Positions 21,856 through 31,852 of a stretch of DNA of 64,000 nt are shown here, piece after piece (the stretch's first letter is position 1; every line of letters starts with the position of its first letter). The position numbers and the translations under genes were made by a program. The notes below the pieces were generated by a model, which was given only the letters and a program-made list of their open reading frames with translations, searched no databases and had not been told where the DNA came from. The stretch comes from Stratiolaelaps scimitus (Eukaryota; Arthropoda; Arachnida; Mesostigmata; Laelapidae). Where the stretch lies: the NCBI GenBank assembly GCA_019614645.1, contig JABWDB010000007.1, forward strand, positions 1,302,001-1,366,000. Reading direction: 5' to 3'.

Positions 21856-23090
21856 ATGACCAAAGAAGATGTTTTTGACAAAGATCTTCGTGGGATCGCA
21901 CCGTCATCACCTTCACATCTCATGAGGATCTGTGTTCGATTTCTTAAAGATTTCTCGTTCTTCTACGGACTCGATCTTGGCCGATCGGCGGCAAATGGCA
22001 TCGAAGGATCAAGCGATCACCTACCTCTTGCAGCTCCTTTAATAAACCAATAAAGCCTTTACCTTTACCTCTGGTATCATCATGCAGTGCCACCCCCAAG
22101 AAGTGTACCTGGACGATTTTGATAAGACTCACGTTTATTTCATTCTGGTTTATTTCCTTAATTTTTACGTGTGTATTCGTTGGCCGACAAAATGTTAAGT
22201 TTCCGTTAAGTGTAGGCGATATGTTTCTAATTAGCATCTCTATAAACGACATATTGGTAACTGGCGTGACAGCTCGATTTCTCTGGGCCCATCAGGACGG
22301 CCTAAAGGAAATTTTGTTAGGGAATAGTCACTATCTGAACGTTAGATCATTTCTCGCGTACGGTCTCTGTTGGTGTTCCTTTACGGCGGGCGAGATTCAA
22401 ATTTGCGTCGAGAACCTTCGGATACTAAACATAGGGGTATCACAAACGACACTTGATACGGTTTTAGTTATAGGGGCATACTGCAGTGTGTACATAAGGC
22501 AAATACCCTATTTGGCTGGGGGTCTCAACATACAGAGCCAGTCTATGATTCTTCGATGTCTCAAGAGGCTCGACAAGTCATTGATGCAATTGTCGAGGGA
22601 AGAGTTGATCTGTAAGAAAAAACAGATTCGCGAAATTACCTCAGTGATCAATTCGACTTTCTCTACCCTTGTTTCGCTTATGTTCGCGAAACTCTTCGTA
22701 TTATTGTACGTCACGTCTATTCAATATCGGGTTGGGTTCAGGGGATTGAAGGGAATCCATCGTCTAGTGAACTCGTTACTTTTTGTTTGCATAATGTACT
22801 ACATTGCCGTTATAGGTAGTGCGATCATCGACGAGTGCAAACGAACCGCATTTCGAATATCCACAATAAGACTGAACTTACCCTTCACTGAACAGGACTA
22901 CTTGCGAAGACTTCTGAAATTCGATGAGAAGCAGGATTCTTTGGAGGTTTCAGGCTGGTTAACGCTCTCAAAGAGCTCATTCGTTTCCTACGTTGGAGCA
23001 GTGATCACTTGTATCGGGGTACTCCTCCAGTTTGATTATCGATTCATGGGTGACTTTGACGAGCTTAAACTGCACAGAGTTGCAACCTAA
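21856..23090 (+). pseudogene. gustatory receptor, class A (copy A4), broken by a SINE 3'-end insertion
   Basis: Homologous throughout to intact class-A genes. The first frame starts MTKEDVFDKDLRGIAPSSPS and reads to about codon 60, then enters an inserted sequence and stops at 22051-22053. The second frame runs from before 22119 to 23090 and carries the membrane segments, EELICKKKQIREITSVINST, the CKRTAFRIST cassette and TCIGVLLQF near the end. The 44-bp gain is the 3' end of a SINE plus a 7-bp target duplication, so the downstream part is out of frame. Apart from this and a short deletion in the NSLSATEQ region (NLPFTEQ), no other lesion is obvious, which suggests a young inactivation. Confidence 0.85.
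22029..22065 (+). mobile_element. SINE 3'-end fragment inside receptor A4
   Basis: TGCAGCTCCTTTAATAAACC then AATAAAGCCTTTACC, identical in type to the 3' tail of the SINE copies at 46.7, 55.2 and 63.4 kb. It is flanked by the direct repeat TACCTCT at 22022-22028 and 22066-22072. Intact paralogues have a single CGCCTCT at this site (compare the minus-strand gene at 48218-49405). Confidence 0.85.
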
Positions 23091-23285
23091 TAAGTGGATT
23101 GGTAAGGCTAACCAGTTTATTTGTTTACAATACTACCGGTACCTTTATTTACTTGGTTTATGGTTCATGCCAAATTGCTTTTCGGTGACTCCGACACAGG
23201 CTCACCTGCTACGGTTGCGGTCGTAGAGTTGACACACATGTAATCAACCTCGGCATAAGTGAGTACAGAGATAATGTCAACCCGA

Positions 23286-23322
<37 letters not shown>

Positions 23323-24070
23323 GCAAAGGAGCCAAATCCCAAAGTGCTTCAGGAGACATTGGATAATTCTTCTGAATGGGCTTTCAAAATGGGCGTACTG
23401 CTAATACCATATAAAGATGTGAAATATAGCATAATGTACATGGGTACAAGAGAACCCCAGGCGGAATCGCAGCCTCGGAGGACAGCAACTAAAGTTGCTA
23501 GGTACAGCCATAGATTTAGGATGGCATTTCTCGTCAACAATAAACTTCGTGAAGCAAAGCTTACGTGTCGGTACCAGGTGTTCACTGCTATGTCCACTGC
23601 TACAGGATACTTACAGCGTTCTGTGTAAAAAAAAACGTAAATGTGTGTATCAAACCTTGCGAGTTACACGTGCTTCTATGATTAATGTACGCCTGTCTAG
23701 TAAAGCGGCCATCGCGAGCAAACGATCCTGGACTTCATGAAAAAATGCAACAAAAAATTCTGTGCAGAGTTGACTTTAGGGGCAATGCTGGGCGAAGGAC
23801 GATAGACATGGGAAATCTGTGGGAGATCCGATGAAGGCAGCAGACGTGAACACTGAAGCTATGTTTTGTATAGTAGAAGTACGGAAGCCTATATTTGATG
23901 TACCATTTGATCAACTGTGTGTACTAGATGGTTTGTTCTGAAGCCGAAATTCACGGCAAATTTTGAACTTGTGTGATAAACACTTACTCACTCCATGTCA
24001 CCGGTATTGTGTATATTCACTGTGTGACGCATGATAACGTAAATTCGAATATACCTTTATATTACAATAA
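23091..24070 (+). repeat. type-I receptor 3' flank
   Basis: Second plus-strand copy of the block at 13845-14900. ORFs of 94 and 81 codons here are reading frames through this repeat, not genes. It includes a TA microsatellite at 23286-23312 that is absent from the 14-kb copy. Confidence 0.7.
23286..23312. repeat. (TA)n microsatellite
   Basis: About 13 TA units in the type-I 3' flank. Confidence 0.9.
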
Positions 24071-24594
24071 TTAATGAAACTACTCTCTCTAACGTCGTGT
24101 TTAAAGGAGATGTTTAGAAGGATATGTCTTGCTGTTATTAATTACATTAGTATGTATACCGACTGTAGAGTGCCTGAAATGAGAATTGGAAATCCGGTCA
24201 AGCAACCATTGGCAGCGTTCGTCTCCCCCCTAACAACCACACGTTGCGAAAAAAAGATTGTGGAATATAATGCTTTACGCCCTTCGCTTTAAAGAAAGCT
24301 GAAATGCTATAGTCTCTCGCAACAGAGCTGCTATGTTAAGGATACTTACCTAAATTACGTATTATAAATTACGTAATTACGTATATCGATCTGTTTCAGT
24401 TAGCAGCATCACGAGCGCTATCCACGACGTTCTCGGATTATATTCGCAATTCATTTTTATACACAAATGCACTATGCAACTGAAACAATCAGCTATACAA
24501 CTAGTGACAACTTGAGTACTTTACATAAGTAGTAACGTGAGCATATCATATAAGTAATAATTCGTAATAAGATATATCGAGATCTCATCTCATT
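24071..24594. other. receptor-unit spacer
   Basis: AT-rich DNA with CACGAGCGCTATCCACGACG near 24410, resembling spacer phrases near 16375 and 41200. No gene. Confidence 0.4.
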
Positions 24595-24945
24595 GCCATT
24601 GTGTCTTTGGCGTCGATGACGACGAGTTCTATTGCGTTGTATCCGCAAGGACGACTGCTCCTGCCTGAGTGTGTTCATTCATGATCGGTCACTGTTCCAG
24701 GTATGGTGGTCGTGGAGTAGCCGGTCGTGAAAGATTGAGCACGGTTTGAGGCAGGTATTTGGACGAAATCGAAACAATAATATAATGAAAGCTTATAGCT
24801 ATATTTCTGAGTTCCGGAGCGAATATGCGTCCGATGAGCCCTCTAAGGGTGCTTCGTCTACCTTCAGTATAAGGCCAATCTCGTCCATCAGTTGTCATCT
24901 TAGAATGATGACACGTATCCAATCCCTGGATTCCTAATCAGAAAA
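24595..24945 (+). pseudogene. class-B gustatory receptor relic
   Basis: Starts with TTGTGTCTTTGGCGTCGATG, matching the FASLSTSA first-membrane region, then GAGCACGGTTTGAGGCAGGT at about 24736, matching HGLRQVFG. Downstream it has the relic phrase CCGATGAGCCCTCTAAGGGT. Frames are closed. Confidence 0.6.
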
Positions 24946-25330
24946 AAGACATTTGTTAGCTTCGTATGTGACACTTATATCTCAAGCTGCGTCCGCGGCA
25001 CCACCTCGCACTAAGCCATAAAAGTAAGCATCCTCAGCGTTGGTGAGGTTAGCCGCCCGTGATAGCATTTCTCTCGAATCAATATTGCAGATTTCATTAA
25101 ATCTATGTGACACGTATAAAATGAAAGTGACAATTTATTTTAGCTCATTATGCGAGAGTTTGGATCGAGGTATGGTTCACCTTGTCGTGTACGCCTCCGC
25201 ACAATAAGTCCACAACTGGACTAGTGCAACTGTGTGCGTGTTTGTGCAGACATTGCTATTGGATGCCTTGAGAAATATTACGATATCCAAAATATTTATG
25301 TGGGCTTTTATACTGTAGACGATAATATTG
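24946..25330 (+). other. class-A upstream flank, unit repeat
   Basis: Shared inter-receptor DNA with TGTTTGTGCAGACATTGCTA near 25240. No ORF supported. Confidence 0.5.
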
Positions 25331-25357
25331 CATTGTGCCTACAACGGACGATTGATT
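25331..25357 (+). promoter_or_regulatory. class-A promoter-like block
   Basis: CATTGTGCCTACAACGGACG followed by ATTGATT, about 145 bp upstream of the start at 25489. Confidence 0.5.
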
Positions 25358-25488
25358 CCAAGTGAATAAACGCTCGCAATCATGGAGTGGTCATTAGAGT
25401 AAAACCTATAGCTACAAATCGAGGCAAACGATAGATCGGAACAAGACAAAGACTTTGACCGTAGCAACCTACATACTCAACTCGCGAA

Positions 25489-26694
25489 ATGACTAAAAAA
25501 GATCTTCTTGTACAACATCTTCGCGGGATCACGCCGTCGCCTTCTTCACATTTTATGAGGAATTGTGTTCGATTTCTTAAAGATTTTTCATTCCTCTACG
25601 GGCTTGATCTTGGCCGATCGGCGGCAAATGGCATCGAAGAATTAATTCGTTATCCGTCTCTTGTATCAGTACGCTGTGCCACCCACAAGAGATATACGTG
25701 GATGATTCTGATAAGGCTAGCGTTTATTTCCTTGTGGTTCATGTCCGTAATTTCTATTAGTATATTCGTATGGCGACGAAACATCAAGTTTGCGTTGAGT
25801 GTAGGCGATATGTTTGAAATTGGCTTCTTTATAAATGATATATTGATGACTGGCGCAGCGGCGCGACTTCTCTGGGCCAATCAGGATGGTCTAAAGGCAA
25901 TTTTTCAAGAGAATAGAGATAACCGCCAGAATCTGAATGTCAGATCATTTGTCGTGTATCTTCTCTGCTGGTGCTTCTTAACGTCGGTCGAGATTCTACT
26001 GTGCGTCAGCGCTGTTCGTCATAGATATCTTGAGAAATCTCAAACGATCCTTGACAAGGTTTCAGTCATAGGCGTGTACGGCAGCGTGTATGTAAGACAA
26101 ATACAGAATTTGACCGCGGTTCTCAACGTACAGAGCCAGTATATAGTTCTACGCGGTCTCATGCATTGTGATGGGTTACTCAAACAATTGACGAAAGAAC
26201 AATTTATCTGTAAGAAAAAACAGATTCGTGAAACTACCTCAGTGATTAATTCGACTTCCTCTGTGCCCGTTGCTTTCATGTTAGGCAAAGTGTTCGCCTT
26301 GTTGTACCTCACGGCAATTGACTACCACAGTTCATTCAAGAAATTGACGGGAATCGTCCGCCTGTTGAAAACATCACTTGAACTTTGCATGTTGTACCAT
26401 ATGGCCGTTATGGGGAGTGCGATTATCGACGAGTGTAAGCGAACAGCATTTCGAGTATCCACAACAAGATTAAACTCATTATCTGCCACTGAACAGGACT
26501 ACTTGCGAATACGGCTTCTGAAGTACGATGAGAAGCAGGATTCTTTGGAGGTTTCTGGCTGTTTTACGCTCTCAAAGAGCACATTCGTTTCCTTCGTCGG
26601 AGCAGTGATCACTTGTGTCGGGGTACTCCTCCAGTTTGATGATCGCTTCATGGGTCACTTTGACGAGCTCAAACTGCACAGAATTGTAACCTAA
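25489..26694 (+). CDS. gustatory receptor, class A (copy A5)
   Basis: Intact 401-residue single-exon receptor starting MTKKDLLVQHLRGITPSPSS. It is closest to copy A3 along its whole length, including the middle third, and has the same type-II 3' flank, so the two are recent duplicates although A4 lies between them. Oddities are an extra residue in the LRRLLK motif (LRIRLLKYDEK, near residue 342) and FDDR for FDYR after TCVGVLLQF (T at about residue 375). The stop lies in CCTAATAAATG, overlapping a potential AATAAA. Confidence 0.88.
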   Translation: MTKKDLLVQHLRGITPSPSSHFMRNCVRFLKDFSFLYGLDLGRSAANGIEELIRYPSLVSVRCATHKRYTWMILIRLAFISLWFMSVISISIFVWRRNIKFALSVGDMFEIGFFINDILMTGAAARLLWANQDGLKAIFQENRDNRQNLNVRSFVVYLLCWCFLTSVEILLCVSAVRHRYLEKSQTILDKVSVIGVYGSVYVRQIQNLTAVLNVQSQYIVLRGLMHCDGLLKQLTKEQFICKKKQIRETTSVINSTSSVPVAFMLGKVFALLYLTAIDYHSSFKKLTGIVRLLKTSLELCMLYHMAVMGSAIIDECKRTAFRVSTTRLNSLSATEQDYLRIRLLKYDEKQDSLEVSGCFTLSKSTFVSFVGAVITCVGVLLQFDDRFMGHFDELKLHRIVT

Positions 26695-27600
26695 TAAATG
26701 GAGTCGCAGAACCAACCATTTTTTTTTATTTAGATCTAGGCTCCAATAGATGAACAACTACTATAACATCGCTATATCATGATTTTCTAATAGAAACGAT
26801 CATCTGTAACTTATTAGTCGAATTATACGATAACGATGGGAGCCTCATGACTCAACTGCTATCCGGCACCACGTAACGTCCGCTCAGGAAATGACAGACA
26901 GTGACACCCTGCCTATTGTGTGTGAGCTTGCAAAGGAAGACTTTATTCCTAAGAGGACTAGTATACACATATTACAGGGAAATTTACCGCTAGAGTTTTA
27001 GGGCCAACGGCGAACGGCACCGATCCGGTCTTGTTGAAGATAACAGCAACAGTTATTCTATCTAAATGGAAGCACAATGGGTCGCTTAATATTTTCTCTG
27101 GAGGTTATCATTTCTCGGCAGCTTGGATGACCCGACGAATGAAGAATAAACCCTGCCTTGATGATCCACGTTAATATAATATATGTTATTGCGGCTACGG
27201 ATAAATCAGTTACAAAAACATTTAATAAGCCTTGTTATTTTTTCGGTACCAAGCCTATGTAGCCGCCTATATTTTTTGGTTACTAATTTTCAGTACAATT
27301 ATCTCATGCTATATCTATGACGTAATGTCGGTACTTTGCGTAAGAATTTTGGGCATTGTCATGTAAGTATAAAGCAGGTGAATATTTTCAATAGAATGGT
27401 CCTTCAGGAATATTATAATGTATACAATTATTCTGAGAGTCTACTCTTCTATCGGGGTTATTAATGATATGAGATGTCTTGTTTAAACTGATTGTATTAA
27501 ACTCTGTTCTGAGTAGGCAGCGCATTTGCTTGACTTCGTGGTCGTTGTCTAAATTGCAAGTTGAATATTTTTCTTTTTGCAAGTTGGAGATCTAACCTTC
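26695..27600 (+). repeat. type-II receptor 3' flank
   Basis: Second copy of the block at 19147-20050: TTTATTTAGATCTAGGCTCC after the gene, CAGCTTGGATGACCCGACGA near 27119, and GATGTCTTGTTTAAACTGAT near 27473. Confidence 0.7.
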
Positions 27601-27829
27601 GCTAATAACAAAAAAAAACATTGTGGTACATAATGCGCACGCGTCTCACGCTGTAATGAAAGTCATATGGTTTATTATTGCTGCTATACTCAGTATAAGT
27701 AGATAGGCTAGATGAGTGTGGATTTTTTTAATTATCAGTATCACGAATGTTGTTCGTGACGTTTTCCGAATAAGGATCGCAAAATGGCATTTTCATACAT
27801 CTATGCAATAATGCGCAAAACTCCTCCAA

Positions 27830-28800
27830 AAGTGGCAAGTCTTCTCGCACTGGGTGTTTCGTCTTCCTCATCCTGCTGGACGTGAAGAACGCCTTGAGTT
27901 CAGTGGGCAATAATGGGACCCTTGGAGAGGAAGAATGTGCAGCTTGGGCTTCGCAGAGGTCTCGCTTCGTACCTTTCTGAGAGGATTCTCACGGCGGGAG
28001 GAGTCCGCTATGAGGTGTCGGCCAGTGCTCCCCAGGGCTCAATTCTCGACCCTACTCTCTGGAACCTGGCCTATGACGGGGTCATGGAGATCCAGCTGCG
28101 TATCGACGTCCGGGCTTTGGCTTATGCCGACGACTTGGCTCTGCTCGTGACAGCCCCAACGAGGAGACCCTACAGAGTAGAGTTAATGATGCCTTGTCCC
28201 TTGTGACGGAGTGGACGGAAGATCACCACTTGAAACTCGCGCCGCACAAGAAGGAGACTTTATACTTAACAGGAAGGAAGCGGAGAGAAGGGATAAGGCT
28301 GCATCTCATGAGTCACCCCATTCGCATTGGGAAGGACGCCAGGTACGTGGGAGCTCAGCTTGCCCCCGTTTTAACAGGCAATGCGCATGTCAGTAAAGTT
28401 GCCAAGAAGGCCTGCTAGGACGAGATCAACATTGCCAGAACACTGCCCAGAGTGGGCGGCACATCGGCGGGCATTGCTTGCTTCGGTGGGTGAGTCGATG
28501 GCCATGTTTGCGGCTCCAGTCTGGGCAGGTATGGCGCTTCGCACGAAACGCAACAGGAGACTCTGAGGGCCGCCCAGAGGCCTTTGACAATCAGGACGTG
28601 TCGGGCGTACCGAACAGTATCGACCGATGGTCTCCTCGTACTGGCCAGGATGGTCAGTGGGTTGGGATCTCCTGGCCCGCGAATGTGGTGAACGCTTTCT
28701 GGATGGAGACCTCGATCTCACCACAGCTAGAGAAGCCATTCTGGCCCGGCGAAGAGAAGATTGGACAAACCCCAACCCTCGCCAGAATGTCTTAGGTGCC
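27830..28800 (+). pseudogene. R1-like LINE reverse-transcriptase relic
   Basis: The frame at 27913-28206 contains APQGSILDPTLWNLAYDGVM and ALAYADDLALLV, the PQGS and YADD boxes of the R1 clade. The next frame (28194-28418) has LAPHKKETLYLTGRKRREGI. Further fragments in other frames read CRAYRTVSTDGLLVLA near 28600, a conserved post-RT phrase of R1 elements. Frameshifts and stops separate all parts. It sits between the A5 flank and the next class-B relic. GC content exceeds the neighbours. Confidence 0.75.
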
Positions 28801-28844
28801 TGATAGCTTGAAATTGAAACCGCCACTGACAACGTTGATAAACG

Positions 28845-29180
28845 CCAATGCTGTTTGGACGGGACCGAAACAATATTCAATATCTGGACGACGCCATTTG
28901 GTTGTGTAAATCTCGTCTTGATTTTCGTCCACCGCCGATGATTTCTACCGTTGTCTCAAATCTCCAATACTATTATAATAGAGGAAAGCTTCTGGGTATA
29001 TTTCTGAGTTCCGGAGCGGATATGTCCAGTGCGCCCTCTAAGGGTGCTCCCTACATTCAGTATCAGGCCAATATCGTCCGTCGATTAAATATTATCGGTT
29101 CACACCGCGGTTATGGCCATCTTCGTCTTGGAACGATTATACCTAACCAATCTCTCGATTCCTAACCAGAAAAAAGAAAC
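28845..29180 (+). pseudogene. class-B gustatory receptor relic (middle part only)
   Basis: Begins AATGCTGTTTGGACGGGACC, then CAATATTCAATATCTGGACG, matching the VFGRN-NIQY region. It continues with the shared phrases GTGCGCCCTCTAAGGGTGCT and CCAATCTCTCGATTCCTAAC. Confidence 0.55.
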
Positions 29181-29762
29181 CATTGTTTAGCACTCTCTGC
29201 GACACTAGTAGCCGTATGGAGATGGAGTGGTTAGCTAACTCTCAGCTGCTTCCATTTGTTCTCTCCCCAGACCTCCTCTCTACGACCTACCTGCCCGCTT
29301 TCCGTACGTAAACGACTACTATGGTCAATAGGGTGTCTGTAGAAAGAAGTCTTACTACCGTTGCTCTCTTTAGCATTCACTACGACACTTGCATCTGCGA
29401 ATGCGGCATCACCTTGCACTAAGGCTGTAAGGTTAAGGTCAACATTGGTGAAGTTAGCCGACCGTAATGGCACTACCTGCTCTCAAATCAATATACGCGA
29501 AGGGTTGAGCCTTAGATCAAAGGTTTTTTTAAAGCATACATGCTAATGCATGACAACACCGTAACCGCTCCCCCTTGTGGAACTGCTGGCGATGTTCAAC
29601 AGCACCACCCGTTGGATCGAAGCTTGGAGTGAGGGTTCGAGCCTTAGATCGAAGCCTGGAACCTCTTCATCGTGTACCTGCTACTCACAATCAGTCTACA
29701 ACTGAACCAGTGCAGCTGTATGTGTGTGCGCCTTAGACGTCTTAAAATATACAATAACAAAA
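29181..29762 (+). other. class-A upstream flank with extra inserted DNA
   Basis: Shared flank (GAGGGTTCGAGCCTTAGATC near 29630). About 29210-29370 interrupts the pattern seen in other units, since CACTCTCTGCGACACT recurs on both sides in altered form (near 29190 and 29375). The inserted piece is not identified. Confidence 0.4.
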
Positions 29763-29790
29763 CATTGTGCCTATAACGGACGATTGAATC
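29763..29790 (+). promoter_or_regulatory. class-A promoter-like block
   Basis: CATTGTGCCTATAACGGACG followed by ATTGAATC, about 150 bp upstream of the start at 29923. Confidence 0.5.
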
Positions 29791-29922
29791 GAAGTGAATG
29801 CACGCTCGTACTCATGGAGCGAACCTTAGAGTAAATCCAGCCACTATAAATCAAAGCAAGCGATACATCGAAAGAGGACAAGCTTTCGGCTACTGTAGCA
29901 ACCAACATACTCACCCAGCGAA

Positions 29923-31101
29923 ATGACCAGAGAAGATGTTTTTGAACAATATCCTCGTGGGACCGCACCGTCTTCACCTTCGAGGGTCTGTGTTCTTAAA
30001 GCTTTTTCATTCTTCTACGGACTCGATCTTGGCCGATCGGAGGCAAATGACATCGAAAAATCGAGTGATCGCCCGTCTCTTGTATCATCATGCAGAGCTA
30101 CGCGTAAGAGGTACACCTGGATGATTCTGATAAGACTCAAGTTTATTTCTTTATGGTTGATGTCTGTAATTTCTACTTGTGTATTCGTTTGCCGACGAAA
30201 TACTAAGTTATCGTTAAGTGTAGGCGATCTGTTCGAAATTGCCTGTTTTATAAACTACATATTGATGAGTGGCGTTGAGGCTCAATTTCTCTGGGCCAAT
30301 CAGGACGGTCTAAAGGCTCTTTTTTTAGAGAATAGTCACTATATGAATGTTAGATCATTTGTCGTGTATCTTTGCTGTTGGTGTTTCTTCACGGCGGGCG
30401 AAATTCGAATATGTGTCGAACGCCTAAGTGTACTAATTCCAGGGGAATCTCAAACGATACTTGACATAGCTTTAGTCACAGGCGCGTACAGTACTGTGTA
30501 CGTAAGACAGATATACTATTTGACCATTGTTCTCAGCATACAGAGCCAGTCCATGGTTCTTCGATGTCTCAAACAGCTCGACAGGTCATTGACGCAATTG
30601 TCGAAGGAACAGTTAATCTGTAAGAAAAAACGGATTCGCGGTATTACCTCAGTGATTAATTCAACTTTCTCCACGCCTTTCCTGCTCATGTTTGTGAAAC
30701 TCTTCACATTACTGTACGTCACGGCTGTTGAGTATCGCATTGCATTCATGGAATTGAAGGGAATCAATCACCTGCTGAATTCGTCAATTTTTGTTTGCAT
30801 AATGTACCATATGGCCGTTATGGGTAGTGCGATCGTCGACGAGTGCAAACGAACCGCATTTCGAGTATCCACAACAAGGCTGAACTCATTGTCTGTCACT
30901 GAACAGGACTACTTGCGAAGACTTCTGAAATTCGATGAGAAGCAGGATCCTTTAGAGGTTTCAGGCTGGCTGACGCTCTCACGGAGCACATTCGTTTCCT
31001 ACGTTGGAGCAGTGATTACTTGTGTCGGGGTACTCCTCCAGTTTGATTATCGATTCATGGGTGACTTTGACGAGCTTAAAGTGCACAGAATTGTGACCTA
31101 A
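29923..31101 (+). CDS. gustatory receptor, class A (copy A6)
   Basis: Intact 392-residue single-exon receptor starting MTREDVFEQYPRGTAPSSPS. The N-terminal loop is shortened (SRVCVLKAFSFFYGLDLGRS, where relatives have SHLMRICVRFLKDFSFFYGL). Membrane segments follow at LKFISLWLMSVISTCVFV and VVYLCCWCFFTAGEIRICV. EQLICKKKRIRGITSVINST precedes the terminal group, and TCVGVLLQF starts at about residue 366. The middle third (AGEIRICVERLSVLIPGESQ) resembles the minus-strand genes at 48-61 kb more than A3 or A5. It is the last plus-strand receptor before the orientation switch. Stop TAA overlaps AATAAA. Confidence 0.88.
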   Translation: MTREDVFEQYPRGTAPSSPSRVCVLKAFSFFYGLDLGRSEANDIEKSSDRPSLVSSCRATRKRYTWMILIRLKFISLWLMSVISTCVFVCRRNTKLSLSVGDLFEIACFINYILMSGVEAQFLWANQDGLKALFLENSHYMNVRSFVVYLCCWCFFTAGEIRICVERLSVLIPGESQTILDIALVTGAYSTVYVRQIYYLTIVLSIQSQSMVLRCLKQLDRSLTQLSKEQLICKKKRIRGITSVINSTFSTPFLLMFVKLFTLLYVTAVEYRIAFMELKGINHLLNSSIFVCIMYHMAVMGSAIVDECKRTAFRVSTTRLNSLSVTEQDYLRRLLKFDEKQDPLEVSGWLTLSRSTFVSYVGAVITCVGVLLQFDYRFMGDFDELKVHRIVT

Positions 31102-31709
31102 TAAATGAATTGGTAAAGCAAACTAGTTTATTTCTTTTCACCTCATGTCTCGTAAAAAAACATATTTAAGGATGAAGTAAACTTAGCTTGATAATCAACA
31201 ATAGATGACGGTGAGACAACTTTACCGCGTTATGCTCTTATCTTTATAAACAATTATCTTACTTATTGCTAGCTTGATATGCGCAATGATAGATAAGCTA
31301 TAATGAATAGATAAGCTAATTTAACTGACTTTTAGTAGTAAATCAGCCAACACCTGGATCAAATCCAGAATCCACAAATAGTTTACCTAACTAGTACGAC
31401 ATATGACTATTAAGGAAATATTGTGAGGGACCTGGTCGTGGAGAGTTCAAACTCTCACTTGGAATCTACGCGACCCGTATGCCACCCGCTCAAAATGCCT
31501 CTGAGGCAGTTAGCGATCTAGAAAATCCGTAACATCACCATACAGCAAGTAAGAAGTTGTTGCATCCCACAGGACAAAATTCTATTCAGTGAGCAACGCA
31601 TTTATCGATGCGGTAGAAATTATGGGCAACGACAATACAACGAATATAATGACCTACACAGTGACGCTCATGTGTAGAACGTTTCCCGGTGTATCTATAC
31701 AACTATTGC
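31102..31709. other. spacer, nothing recognised
   Basis: AT-rich DNA after the last plus-strand receptor. A short palindrome-like GAGAGTTCAAACTCTC lies at about 31443-31458. No gene or array flank recognised. Confidence 0.4.
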
Positions 31710-31852
31710 AATTGATGGCGGCGGATCGATATCGGCTCTGATAAGAAACAGGCCGACGAGGTACACGAGTATGACATTATCATATATTATATATATATAT
31801 ACACATTTTTTTATATATTATTATAGCCGATATCGATCCACCGCCATTAACT
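31710..31852. mobile_element. candidate MITE with ~28-bp terminal inverted repeats
   Basis: 31710-31737 and 31825-31852 are inverted repeats differing at about four positions, sharing the core GGATCGATATCGGCT and its complement. The 87-bp interior has a (TA)n stretch and no ORF. The size and structure fit a small non-autonomous DNA element; no target duplication could be confirmed. Confidence 0.55.

Noticed and set aside
23344..23628. 94-codon ORF as a gene
   Set aside because: It lies wholly in the type-I flank, whose other copies do not keep the frame.
29610..29655. B-box-like GGTTCGAGCC phrase in class-A flanks
   Set aside because: Recurs in degraded form in all units, but no A box or tRNA fold could be drawn; treated as part of the unit repeat.
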